From: JAFAGX01 sp035623335
GTDB taxonomy: Bacteria; Acidobacteriota; Terriglobia; Terriglobales; Acidobacteriaceae
Length of the DNA: 64,000 bases
NCBI GenBank assembly: GCA_035623335.1
Contig: DASPTQ010000283.1
Span: forward strand, 1-64,000
Reading direction: 5' to 3'
Part shown: in pieces, positions 1-8,121 of the stretch
Position numbering within the stretch: position 1 is the first letter of the stretch
How the letters are laid out: each line of letters opens with the position of its first letter
Notes under the pieces: model-generated
What the model saw: the letters and a program-made list of their open reading frames with translations, nothing else
The model's database searches: none
What the model was told of the DNA's origin: nothing
Made by a program: the position numbers and the translations under genes

Positions 1-104
1 GCCTCATCCCGACCTTCCCCAAAGCTGTCGCGGAACAGCCGGTTCATCCGGTCTTGCAGAGTGCTGAACTCACGGAACGGATCCCAACGGGTCAGTACTG
101 TCAT
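1..104 (-). CDS. Hsp20 family small heat-shock protein, N-terminal fragment
   Basis: This is the first 34 or so codons of a gene that runs off the left edge. It reads MTVLTRWDPFREFST then LQDRMNRLFRDSFGE, the typical N-terminal arm of bacterial alpha-crystallin-type small heat-shock proteins, which bind unfolding proteins without ATP. The crystallin domain itself lies outside the window. Two in-frame ATG codons exist, at 110 and 104. The strong Shine-Dalgarno AAGGAGG (113-119) is only 2 bases from the first and 8 from the second, so 104 is chosen. A near-consensus promoter lies 70-98 bases upstream. Family is recognised from the N-terminal motif only. Confidence 0.85.
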   Translation of the reverse strand, partial: MTVLTRWDPFREFSTLQDRMNRLFRDSFGEGRDE

Positions 105-173
105 AACCATCTCCTCCTTATGAGTCTCTTGTATGACTCCATGCTACGTTAGATGCTAATTTAGCGCAAAATG

Positions 174-202
174 ATCATAAAATATGAGCGTGTTATTGTC
201 AA
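174..202 (-). promoter_or_regulatory. Sigma70-type promoter of the hsp20 gene
   Basis: On the minus strand, TTGACA (197-202) is followed after exactly 17 bases by TATGAT (174-179), almost a perfect housekeeping promoter. It sits in a short AT-rich stretch (about 140-235) that contrasts with the GC-rich surroundings. Transcription would start near 167. The leader carries a small hairpin, GAGTC/GACTC at 122-139, just upstream of the ribosome binding site. No CIRCE element is visible. Confidence 0.8.
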
Positions 203-223
203 TATGTTAAATATTTATTTTCA

Positions 224-1414
224 TCAGCTTACAAACAATATTAGGCACTTCAGGTAGGCGGTCTCCGGCACGCCACATAGGATCGGATGATCCCTTGCCT
301 GAGTGCGGCTTTCGAGGATGCGCAGACTCCGGCGGTTGTCCTGAGCGGCCTCGGAGACCACGCGGAGGAAGTCGGCTTCGCTCACATGATAGGAGCACGA
401 GCAGGTAATCAGGATCCCCCCGGGACGCAACATCTTTATGGCCCGCAGGTTCAACTCCTTGTACCCGCGCAGAGCGGTTTCGAGCGTGCTCCGGCTCCGG
501 GCGAACGCGGGCGGATCGAGCACGATGCTGTCGTATTTGTGAGCGGCGGCCGAGTAGTCCCGCAGCAGGTCAAAGGCATTGCCTTCGATCCATTCGATGG
601 AACAGCCATTCAGCTCGGCATTACGATCAGCGATTTCTAGAGCCGGACGGGAACTGTCAACACCGGTCACTTTGGCGCCGCTCCGGGCCAGATGCAAGGC
701 GAAGCCGCCTTGATAGCAGAAGACATCCAGGGCGTCGCCGCGGGCATATTGCGCAGCGGCCGCATAGTTTTCCCGCTGATCGAGAAATGCCCCGGTTTTT
801 TGGCCGGCCAGGCCGTCATAGTGAAACTGGATGCCGTTCATGGCAAAAACCGTGCTGGTCTTCTCCCCCAGCAGCAGCCCGGAAGGGCGAGGCTGGAGCT
901 GCTCGAGTTCACGAATCTTGGGCTCGCTCCGCTCTAGGATGGCAGTTGGCTCGAGGGCGTCGCCTAATTCTGAAACAATTGCTGCCCGCATGGACTCTGG
1001 GTCCATGGCCTGGGTAAGAATCTCCACTGCGAGCAGGTCACGGTAGCGATCGACAATCAGTCCGGGAAGAAAGTCGGCCTCGCTGAACACCACCCGGTAG
1101 GCGTTCGTGTCCTTGACCACCCGCTCGCGATAAGCAATGGCATCGCGGATCCTCTTCCGCAGCAGGTCTTCGGGCTCGCGCACCGGGTCGCGCGAAATCC
1201 ACCGGATGGCAATCTGGGAGGCACTGCTATAGAAAGCCGTGCCCAAGGATCGACCTCTCTCATCGACCACATCGACGAGAGAACCAGGGGCAATCCCAGC
1301 GGCCGAAACCACATCGGAGCGATAGACCCAAACATGTCCCGCTTTGAGCCGCTGGGCACCGCGCTGGGACACCCTTACCTTGGGGTTTTCGAGGGACGAG
1401 AGCTTGGCCGGCAT
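224..1414 (-). CDS. Class I rRNA large subunit methyltransferase, RlmI-like
   Basis: A 396-residue SAM-dependent methyltransferase of the RlmI/YccW type, which makes 5-methylcytosine in 23S rRNA in E. coli. An N-terminal PUA-like RNA-binding segment (about residues 10-80: VSQRGAQRLKAGHVWVYRSD) is followed by a central EEHD-like part and a C-terminal Rossmann domain. The SAM motif reads ALDVFCYQGGFALHLA, followed by the acidic GVDSS. LDPPAFARSR and the cysteine motif ITCSCSYHVS form the catalytic loops. Length matches the family (about 396 in E. coli). The start is an ATG with a weak AAGAG upstream. It is transcribed in the same direction as the zinc-ribbon gene upstream, 122 bases away. Exact target base is inferred from the family. 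Confidence 0.88.
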   Translation of the reverse strand: MPAKLSSLENPKVRVSQRGAQRLKAGHVWVYRSDVVSAAGIAPGSLVDVVDERGRSLGTAFYSSASQIAIRWISRDPVREPEDLLRKRIRDAIAYRERVVKDTNAYRVVFSEADFLPGLIVDRYRDLLAVEILTQAMDPESMRAAIVSELGDALEPTAILERSEPKIRELEQLQPRPSGLLLGEKTSTVFAMNGIQFHYDGLAGQKTGAFLDQRENYAAAAQYARGDALDVFCYQGGFALHLARSGAKVTGVDSSRPALEIADRNAELNGCSIEWIEGNAFDLLRDYSAAAHKYDSIVLDPPAFARSRSTLETALRGYKELNLRAIKMLRPGGILITCSCSYHVSEADFLRVVSEAAQDNRRSLRILESRTQARDHPILCGVPETAYLKCLILFVS

Positions 1415-1536
1415 AAATTGCTCTTAAACCGCGACCCAATCACCACGGCGGGGTTGGAGAGCTTCCCCTTGCGGGTCGGCCGCAGCCGCACGGGCGGAGA
1501 AGGGCGAACTATCTTCGGATCGGTTGCCGATTTACC

Positions 1537-2661
1537 TTAGCTGGCGGCGGGATGTTCGGAGGAAACCGCTTCGGGATGAGTAGGCCCTCGACTCACCGCT
1601 TCTGCCCGGGCCAGATCGAGGTCGCGGTGAAGGGTGTCGAGAACCACCATGGGAAGCTCTGTTCCCCACTGGTCCAACTCGCTTTCCGCCCAGTTGCCGT
1701 TTAGGCGGATTGCCTCTCGCAGGTCTTCGGGAAAAGCCAGTCGGTACTCTCCTTCGCGTTCGTGAATCTCCCCGATTTGGCGCCCCGTAGCCACGTCATA
1801 GACCCGCCGTTGCGACCTCCCATCGCCATTGATAAAGGCGAGGAGAACCTCGCCATGCTCTTGAAAACTGGGCTGATAGTACCAGGCCTGACTGGATTCG
1901 AACTTGGGATGAGGACGACGGCGTTTGCTAGTCGCCACCGGTACGATGGGTTGCGCCTGGCTGGAATCGAAGTAGAGGATCCGCTGGCAGGACTCGCAGA
2001 AAACAATTTCGGTGTCGGTGCGCACCTCGTTGTACGTCTGCGGGCGCAGCATCACCTGGCAGGCGAGACACTTTTGATCGCGAACTTCCGACAGACCGGT
2101 GCCGCGGTGCTTCGCAACCCGGTCGTAGTGTCGCAGCAAATCCGAGTTCACGGCGGCCCGAGCCACGTCCCGCAAACGATTCCACTCGGCCAATTGCTTC
2201 TCGTCCTCCGCGGTTCGCTTGAGAGCTTCGGCCTTTTCCCTCTCGATTTCCTCGGTCTCCGCCTTCAGTTCGGCTTCGGCCGCCTTGATATCCTTTTCTC
2301 GGGCATCGGCGTTGACCATCAGCTCAAGAATTTTATCCTCGTTCGCTCGAATGTCCCGTTCGGCAAACTGAATCTCGTGCATCAGGGCCTTATATTGGTC
2401 GTTGGTCTTTACCTCGAGCGACTGGTCGCGGTATTTGGAAATCTTCTGCTCGAGATCCTGAATCGCCGATTCCGCTTTGCGGCGCGCGGCTTCATCCGCC
2501 TTAATCGCAGCCTTGGCTTGCTCGAGCACCGTCCGGGTGCTGACCAGCTTGGCTTCAATCGCCGCCACCCGCTTGGGCAACAAGGCAATTTCCTCCTTCA
2601 GGCGAAGAATCTCTCGGTCCGCTTTCTGGAGTTCGATGAGGTTCTGAATGTCGGAAAGCAT
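1537..2661 (-). CDS. Coiled-coil zinc-ribbon protein (C4-type, DUF164-like) with extra C-terminal region
   Basis: From the ATG at 2661 the product is 374 residues. The first 180 or so (MLSDIQNLIELQKADREI onward) form a long charged coiled coil. This is followed by a four-cysteine zinc ribbon, CLACQ then CESCQ, in the order typical of the DUF164/CT398 family of putative nucleic-acid-binding proteins. Family members usually end soon after the ribbon. Here about 125 further residues follow a basic RRRPH linker (WYYQPSFQEHGEV to the end), including what looks like a small beta-rich fold. The reading frame is open upstream to 2823, but the family start and the protein-like composition begin at 2661. 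No strong ribosome binding site is visible. Function is unknown. Confidence 0.8.
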   Translation of the reverse strand: MLSDIQNLIELQKADREILRLKEEIALLPKRVAAIEAKLVSTRTVLEQAKAAIKADEAARRKAESAIQDLEQKISKYRDQSLEVKTNDQYKALMHEIQFAERDIRANEDKILELMVNADAREKDIKAAEAELKAETEEIEREKAEALKRTAEDEKQLAEWNRLRDVARAAVNSDLLRHYDRVAKHRGTGLSEVRDQKCLACQVMLRPQTYNEVRTDTEIVFCESCQRILYFDSSQAQPIVPVATSKRRRPHPKFESSQAWYYQPSFQEHGEVLLAFINGDGRSQRRVYDVATGRQIGEIHEREGEYRLAFPEDLREAIRLNGNWAESELDQWGTELPMVVLDTLHRDLDLARAEAVSRGPTHPEAVSSEHPAAS

Positions 2662-2960
2662 GCTTTGGGAGTACTGTTGTGATTCTAGCACGTGAAAGTT
2701 CCCCCTACACCCTCTCGCCATGACCCCACCCCCGCGACCCTGGTGACCCGACTCCAGGGGTTGACCGACGCTCGAGTCGTTGAGGGCGCTCGAGGAGCGG
2801 GATTCGGGCCCCCTAACGGGCACACCCAGGACGTTCTACGAGGGATGACCCGCTGGCACGACTTGTCATCGAGGTCCGGTCTAGCTGCGCGAACCTGCCT
2901 CGCCGGTGTACACTTTTCAGCTTCGCGTACCTCACCTGATTCCTCATTCGGAGCAGCCTT

Positions 2961-5231
2961 GTGAAGCCATTCGTCACTCTAGGAATCGTCTGTTGCATGT
3001 TAACCTCGAGCGGTTTTGCTCAATCCGCCACGAGCGAACGGAAACCGCTCACCATTGAAGCCGTCTTCGGCGAAGGTGGAATTACCGGACGCGTACCGGA
3101 TAACATCCACTGGAGTCCCGACAGCACCAAAGTCTCCTTCGTCGAGCGCGACGAGTCGAGCGAAAATGGACAGCTCTGGTTCGTGGACGCCGCGACCGGA
3201 GAGAAGAAAGTCCTGGTCAGCGAAGGCAAGCTGGCCACGCTCGCTCCGCCGCTTGAGAAAATCAAAGATGAACGGGAAAAAGAGCGGCTCAGCCGCTATC
3301 ACGTTGCCGCCTATGTGTGGGCTCCCGACTCCAAACATCTGCTTTTTGATTCTCAGGGGCAATTCTGGCTCTATACCCTGGAAAATGGCACCGCGGTTCA
3401 AATTACCTCGGCACCGGAACCTAGCAGCGATCCGAAGTTTTCTCCCGATGGAAACAAATTGGCTTACCTTCGCCAACACAACTTGTATGTGCGCCCGGCC
3501 AGCGGCGGCGAGGAAAAGCAACTCACCAAGGAAACGGGAGACAAGGACAAGGACAAAGACGAGAATCTGCTGAATGGCGAAGTGGATTGGGTTTATGCGG
3601 AAGAGCTGGATGTGCGCAGCAATTACTTCTGGTCGCCGGATAGCCGGCACATCCTCTACCTGCAGATGGATGAGACCAAGGTTCCTACCTATCCGATCGT
3701 GAACTGGCTCGTGACCCATCCCGTCGCCGAACTGGAGAAGTATCCGAAGGCCGGGGATCCGAATCCCGGGGTGCGCCTGGGCTTGGTGGCAGCCGACGGG
3801 GGCAAGACCAAGTGGATTTCAATCCCCGAGGGCGAGAACATTTATATCCCGCGCTTCGGCTGGGTGCGTGACGATGTGGTTTGGGCGGAAGTGCTCAACC
3901 GCACCCAGGACCAGCTCGGTTTGTACTTTGTGGACATTCACTCCGGCCGCGCCCGCAAAGTGCTGACCGAATCCGCTCCCGGGGCTTGGGTCTATGTCAA
4001 CGATGATTTCAAGATCCTGAAATCTGGGGACCGCTTCACCTGGCAGAGCTGGCGAGACGGCACCACTCAGCTCTATCTCTACAGCTTCGATAAGAATAAT
4101 CCCCTCGGTTCCGACGCCAAGTTGGAGCGTCAGCTCACCCAAGGCGCCTTTGAGGTGCTGGGAGTAAATACCCGGCCGCACTCTGCCCTTGAGGCGGTTG
4201 ATGAAGATGCGGGGGTACTGTACTTCACTTGCGATAAGGATGACCCCCGCGAAAGGCAGCTGTACGCGGTGAAACTGGATGGCTCGGAACTGCGGCGGGT
4301 ATCTACGCAAAGCGGAACTCACGAGGTAATTTTTGCCGATAATGCCAAGCATTATGTGGACGAACAGTCGGCCCTCCTGACCCCGTGGAGCTTGTCCCTT
4401 TGCCAGCCAGGGGGCTCCTGCCGCAAGGCTTGGGATTCGCACCGCGTCGACGACTTTGGCCTGATCCCGCCCCAGTTTCTTGAATTCACGGCCGAGGATG
4501 GGACCAAGCTCTACGGCGAACTGATCATGCCCAGTGCGGCAAGCGACGCAAGAAAGATCCCCTTGGTCGTGTATATCTACGGTGGTCCGGCTGCACAGAC
4601 GGTCCGCAATGAGTGGCTAGGACCGGACTTGTTTCACGAAATCCTGGCGCAAAAGGGCTTTGCCGTTTTCACTGTCGACAATCGCGGCACACCAGGGCGC
4701 GATCGTAAGTTCCAAACCGCCGTGCGTCAGCAATATGGCGGGGTCGAATTGCGCGACCAGCTCAGTGCGCTAGACCAGCTGTTGACCCGATATCCTCAGC
4801 TCGATAGCAGTCGGATGGCGATCTGGGGATGGAGCAATGGCGGATCGATGACCCTATATGCGATGACGCACTCGGAGCGATTCAAGACCGGCGTATCCGT
4901 GGCTCCGGTGACAGATTGGCGCAATTACGATTCCATCTATACCGAACGCAATAACGGCCTGCCCTCGGATAAGGACACCACCAGCTACGTGGACCTGGAC
5001 CTACCCAGAGTCGCCGACAAGCTGCACGGCTCGCTGCTCTTGGTGCATGGTACGAGCGATGACAACGTCCACTTTCAAAACAGCGTGCAAATGGTCGAAG
5101 GACTGATCAAAGCAGGCAAGCAGTTCCAGTTCATGATCTATCCCAATAAGACCCATGGCATCGGCGGATCGGAAGACCGCGAACACTTGTTCCACATGAT
5201 GGAAGAGCACCTGGAAAGGGAGCTCCGTTAG
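2961..5231 (+). CDS. Dipeptidyl peptidase IV-like serine peptidase (S9B)
   Basis: A 756-residue secreted peptidase with a signal peptide (MKPFVTLGIVCCMLTSSGFA). The N-terminal half is the eight-bladed propeller of DPP-IV, including the substrate-binding EE pair in VYAEELDVRSNYFW. The C-terminal alpha/beta hydrolase has nucleophile Ser625 in GWSNGG, Asp700 in HGTSDDNVHF and His732 in NKTHGIGG, the complete triad at family spacing. It should remove X-Pro or X-Ala dipeptides in the periplasm or outside. The start is GTG at 2961, preceded by a GGAGC ribosome binding site. It is the first gene on the plus strand after a 300-base intergenic region, and the metallo-hydrolase follows 54 bases on. Confidence 0.93.
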   Translation: MKPFVTLGIVCCMLTSSGFAQSATSERKPLTIEAVFGEGGITGRVPDNIHWSPDSTKVSFVERDESSENGQLWFVDAATGEKKVLVSEGKLATLAPPLEKIKDEREKERLSRYHVAAYVWAPDSKHLLFDSQGQFWLYTLENGTAVQITSAPEPSSDPKFSPDGNKLAYLRQHNLYVRPASGGEEKQLTKETGDKDKDKDENLLNGEVDWVYAEELDVRSNYFWSPDSRHILYLQMDETKVPTYPIVNWLVTHPVAELEKYPKAGDPNPGVRLGLVAADGGKTKWISIPEGENIYIPRFGWVRDDVVWAEVLNRTQDQLGLYFVDIHSGRARKVLTESAPGAWVYVNDDFKILKSGDRFTWQSWRDGTTQLYLYSFDKNNPLGSDAKLERQLTQGAFEVLGVNTRPHSALEAVDEDAGVLYFTCDKDDPRERQLYAVKLDGSELRRVSTQSGTHEVIFADNAKHYVDEQSALLTPWSLSLCQPGGSCRKAWDSHRVDDFGLIPPQFLEFTAEDGTKLYGELIMPSAASDARKIPLVVYIYGGPAAQTVRNEWLGPDLFHEILAQKGFAVFTVDNRGTPGRDRKFQTAVRQQYGGVELRDQLSALDQLLTRYPQLDSSRMAIWGWSNGGSMTLYAMTHSERFKTGVSVAPVTDWRNYDSIYTERNNGLPSDKDTTSYVDLDLPRVADKLHGSLLLVHGTSDDNVHFQNSVQMVEGLIKAGKQFQFMIYPNKTHGIGGSEDREHLFHMMEEHLERELR

Positions 5232-5285
5232 CTCCGGACCGGTGTTCCTTCGGCGGACCGCGAACGAACCGCGCTGGCGGCAACC

Positions 5286-6119
5286 ATGCACACCTTAAGT
5301 CTCGGCGATTTCGAACTGACTGCCGTTTCCGATGGCATCTATCATCTCGACGGCGGGGCATTTTTCGGGGTTGTGCCCAAGGCTTTATGGCGGAAGAAAG
5401 TCACGCCCGACGAGAACAACCGGGTTGCGGTTGGCTTGAATTCGGTGGTGGTACGAACCGGCAAGCACACGGTGCTGATCGAGACCGGGATGGGCAACAA
5501 AATGCCGGAGAAGCTGGTCAGAATCTACGGCCAGCCCGCCCAATTGCTGGAAGGCTTATCGGCGGCCGGCATTTCGCCAGATGACATCGACGTGGTGATC
5601 AACACGCATTTGCATTTCGATCACTGTGGCTGGAATACCGTGCGCCGAGGCGACCTCTATGTTGCCACCTTCCCCAAAGCAACCTACTACGTGCAGTCGG
5701 GAGAGTGGCGGCACGGACGCCGCCAGCTCGAACGCGACGCCATCAGCTACATCAGCGGCAATTATGACCCGCTCGTTGCCAATGAGAAAATGCAGCTGCT
5801 GCATGGAGACCAGGAGATCGTGCCCGGGATTTCGGTGAAAGTCTTCGCCGGACATACCCGGCATATGCAGGCCGTTCTTGTCCACAGCGCCGGTAAGACG
5901 GCCTGTTATATCTCGGACCTGATTCCGACGACCGCACACCTGGATCTGACCTGGGTGATGGCCTTTGATCTGTTTCCGCTCGAAACCATCGAGAGCCGCA
6001 AGCGGTTCTACACCCAGGCGATTCCGGAGAACTGGCTCACCATGTTTACCCACGATCCCAATGTGCCGTGGGCCCGCCTGAGGCGGGACGAGCAGGGCAA
6101 ACTCGAAATCGTCGGCTAA
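5286..6119 (+). CDS. Metallo-beta-lactamase-fold hydrolase
   Basis: A 277-residue MBL-fold enzyme. The metal-binding motif is NTHLHFDHCGW (HxHxDH), with further ligands in GHTRHMQ, the aspartate of ISDLIP and a late histidine in MFTHDP. The layout resembles lactonase or AttM-like members that hydrolyse lactones or other small esters, but the substrate cannot be told from sequence. There is no signal peptide, so it is likely cytoplasmic. It follows the DPP-IV gene closely on the same strand and may be cotranscribed with it. Confidence 0.85.
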   Translation: MHTLSLGDFELTAVSDGIYHLDGGAFFGVVPKALWRKKVTPDENNRVAVGLNSVVVRTGKHTVLIETGMGNKMPEKLVRIYGQPAQLLEGLSAAGISPDDIDVVINTHLHFDHCGWNTVRRGDLYVATFPKATYYVQSGEWRHGRRQLERDAISYISGNYDPLVANEKMQLLHGDQEIVPGISVKVFAGHTRHMQAVLVHSAGKTACYISDLIPTTAHLDLTWVMAFDLFPLETIESRKRFYTQAIPENWLTMFTHDPNVPWARLRRDEQGKLEIVG

Positions 6120-6143
6120 GCAGAGCCACCGGGATGAGACCGC

Positions 6144-7295
6144 TTAGGTTTCGTGCGTGAGGACCCCCCGACCGAGCAACCGGCTTTCGAAGAATTCTTC
6201 CACCCGGCGCAAGATCTCCGAAGCGCTCCCGGCCTCGTAGATTGCCTTGCGCAGGGCAGCACCGCCGGGTACACCGTGGGTGAACCAGGACGCGAACTGC
6301 TTCATCTTGCCTTCTGCCCCCGGCATTTCTTCCTCGATCAGCATGGCAAAATAGGTGCGGATCATTTGGTAGCGGTCGGCTTCGCTTGCTACCTCATAAG
6401 CTCGCTCGCCAGTCGTGGAGACGGCCATGGGGCGAATCCGCTGGGTCGCCATCGGTTGGTTTTGGGAGCAATATTGCTGAATCTGGCGAAAGATCCAAGG
6501 ATTCGCCGGGGCGGTGCGGCCGATCATCACCCCGTCGCAACCGGTTTGCTCGACCATGCTGCAGGCATCTTCCGGAGTGCGGATGTCACCGTTGCCAATG
6601 ACCGGAATCTTGACCGCCTGCTTAACCGCACCAATCCAATCCCACCGAGCTTGACCGCTATAGCCCTGTTCGCGCGTGCGAGCATGCAGGGCCACGGCAC
6701 ACAAGCCGCAGTCCTCGGCCATTTTCGCCAGTTCCACACAGACGATCTCTTGCTCGCTCCACCCGGCGCGGAACTTGACGGTGAAGGGAATGGTCACTCG
6801 AGCCCGAACAGCTTCGAAAATACGACGTATCCAGGGTAAGTCTCGCAGCAAGCCGGACCCACCATTACACTTCACGACCTTCTTCGCCGGACAACCCAGG
6901 TTCAGATCGACGAAGTCAAAACCCAGATCTTCGACCAGGCTTGCCGCCTCGCCCATCACCTGGGGATCGCTGCCGAACAGCTGCGCCGAGATCGGGTGCT
7001 CGTCCTCGTAGAAGTGGAGATAGCGCTTGGCTTTCTTGTCCCTAGCGCGTAAGATCCCGTCCGCGGAGGTGAACTCCGTCATGATCAGGCCGCAGCCACC
7101 GAGGTTGCGAATGAAGCGACGAAAAACCGTATCGGTGACCCCGGCCATGGGGGCAAGCACCGTGGCCGGAGCGACCTCGACACCGCCCATCACCAAACGC
7201 TCGGGAACCACGACTCGCCCGCGTGCGAGGTTCACGGCCGCAGCCGCACGGACGGAAGCATCCGCCTCTTTCGCGCTGTCCCAGAACTTGCGCAC
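6144..7295 (-). CDS. dusB: tRNA-dihydrouridine synthase, DusB-like
   Basis: A 383-residue FMN-dependent enzyme that reduces uridine to dihydrouridine in the tRNA D loop. The TIM-barrel starts with VLAPMAGVTDTVFRR, then has the catalytic-cysteine loop NLGCPAKKV, the FMN phosphate site GNGDI and MIGRTAPANPWIF. The C-terminal helical tRNA-binding part is present. The frame opens with a GTG at 7295, giving an N-terminal tail of about 36 residues not usual in the family. The ATG at 7187 (MGGVEVAPATVLAPMAG) would give a more standard start, and neither has a clear ribosome binding site. It converges with the metallo-hydrolase gene. Confidence 0.92.
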   Translation of the reverse strand: MRKFWDSAKEADASVRAAAAVNLARGRVVVPERLVMGGVEVAPATVLAPMAGVTDTVFRRFIRNLGGCGLIMTEFTSADGILRARDKKAKRYLHFYEDEHPISAQLFGSDPQVMGEAASLVEDLGFDFVDLNLGCPAKKVVKCNGGSGLLRDLPWIRRIFEAVRARVTIPFTVKFRAGWSEQEIVCVELAKMAEDCGLCAVALHARTREQGYSGQARWDWIGAVKQAVKIPVIGNGDIRTPEDACSMVEQTGCDGVMIGRTAPANPWIFRQIQQYCSQNQPMATQRIRPMAVSTTGERAYEVASEADRYQMIRTYFAMLIEEEMPGAEGKMKQFASWFTHGVPGGAALRKAIYEAGSASEILRRVEEFFESRLLGRGVLTHET

Positions 7296-7459
7296 GCTAG
7301 TATCTTACTGCCTTCCCGCTCTCGGGCCGAGCGCTGGCCCAGGTTCGTATCGGCAACATGGCCAAGGCCTGGATCTGGTTTTTCACCACCGACGGGCCGG
7401 AACTCGAACTCGACTTTCGCGGTCTTTTCGACTGTGCCACAATTTGCATCAGACAAATT

Positions 7460-8050
7460 ATGAGTGAAAATGCAAACCTTTCGGTGCCATCCCCAACTCT
7501 AGCCCTAGGGAAATGGCTTGGCCTGGTGGTTGCCGCTGTTGTCCTGGCAGAAGGCATCTCGAGCACTCTGGTTTCTCTGACCAAGAGCTTGCTGTTGCCG
7601 TTGATGGCCAGAGCCATTGGCGGAGATGGTCAGTCTCCGCTCGGCAAAGGCGATTTCAATGTCCCTGACCTGTTCACCTCCGTGGTGGAGCTTTGCCTGG
7701 CAGGCATCGTTTTTCTGTCGATCAAAATTTGGGTGAGTCGAGGGACGATCGGTGTGCCTCGGGTTCGACGGGTGGCGGCCCCATCCCGGGTCCCTCTGCA
7801 AATCGTGCCGCCAACTGCTGCCGCAGCGCCCGAGACCGCCCCTGCTCCCATGGTGCCCGTTCCGCCGCCCGTCATCTCGCAGGCCCCCGTTTCGCCGCCC
7901 GTCGTTTCGCAGGTCCCCGTCCCGCCGCCCAAGCCATCGTCTCCACCAATTCCGCCTCCGGCCCCTGCGAAGGCGAAGAAAGCGGAGAAGCCAAAGGAGG
8001 TCTACTACAACATCGTGGGAGAGCCCATCACTCCTGAGGAGGACGATTGA
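7460..8050 (+). CDS. Two-helix membrane protein with MscL-like layout and proline-rich tail
   Basis: From the ATG at 7460 the product is 196 residues. Two hydrophobic segments, about residues 14-40 (GLVVAAVVLAEGIS then LVSLTKSLLLPLM) and 65-88 (LFTSVVELCLAGIVFLSIKI), flank a short loop GDFNVPDLF. This resembles the TM1-loop-TM2 plan of the large mechanosensitive channel MscL, including the small-residue-rich first helix and the IIMPPL-like SLLLPLM end. The second half is a proline/alanine linker with a 10-residue repeat, then a charged end (KAKKAEKPKEVYYNIVGEP). Similarity to MscL is by eye and weak. It could be an unrelated membrane anchor. The frame is open upstream to 7358, but 7460 gives the sensible start. 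Confidence 0.6.
   Translation: MSENANLSVPSPTLALGKWLGLVVAAVVLAEGISSTLVSLTKSLLLPLMARAIGGDGQSPLGKGDFNVPDLFTSVVELCLAGIVFLSIKIWVSRGTIGVPRVRRVAAPSRVPLQIVPPTAAAAPETAPAPMVPVPPPVISQAPVSPPVVSQVPVPPPKPSSPPIPPPAPAKAKKAEKPKEVYYNIVGEPITPEEDD
7859..7930 (+). repeat. 30-bp tandem repeat encoding a proline-rich decapeptide
   Basis: Two and a half copies of a 30-base unit lie at 7859-7888, 7889-7918 and partly 7919-7930. They encode VPPPVISQAP, VSPPVVSQVP and VPPPK in the linker of the two-helix membrane protein. Such in-frame repeats can vary in copy number between strains. Confidence 0.75.
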
Positions 8051-8121
8051 TTAGGTGTGTCGTCCGCGGTGGAATTTCCTGGTTCGTGGACGACGGGAAG
8101 ACTTAGCAACGATGCCCAGTC

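Noticed and set aside
104..167. RNA thermometer in the hsp20 leader
   Set aside because: The visible hairpin leaves the Shine-Dalgarno sequence unpaired; no FourU or ROSE-like pairing is seen.
2761..2900. tRNA-like stretch on the minus strand (AGCGGG/CCCGCT arms, CCCGAATCCC loop)
   Set aside because: The span between the arms is about 59 bases, too short, and no proper D or anticodon arm or T-loop consensus can be drawn.
7859..7930. Short direct repeats as a possible CRISPR array
   Set aside because: Repeats are contiguous, without spacers, and are in-frame codons of a proline-rich tail.
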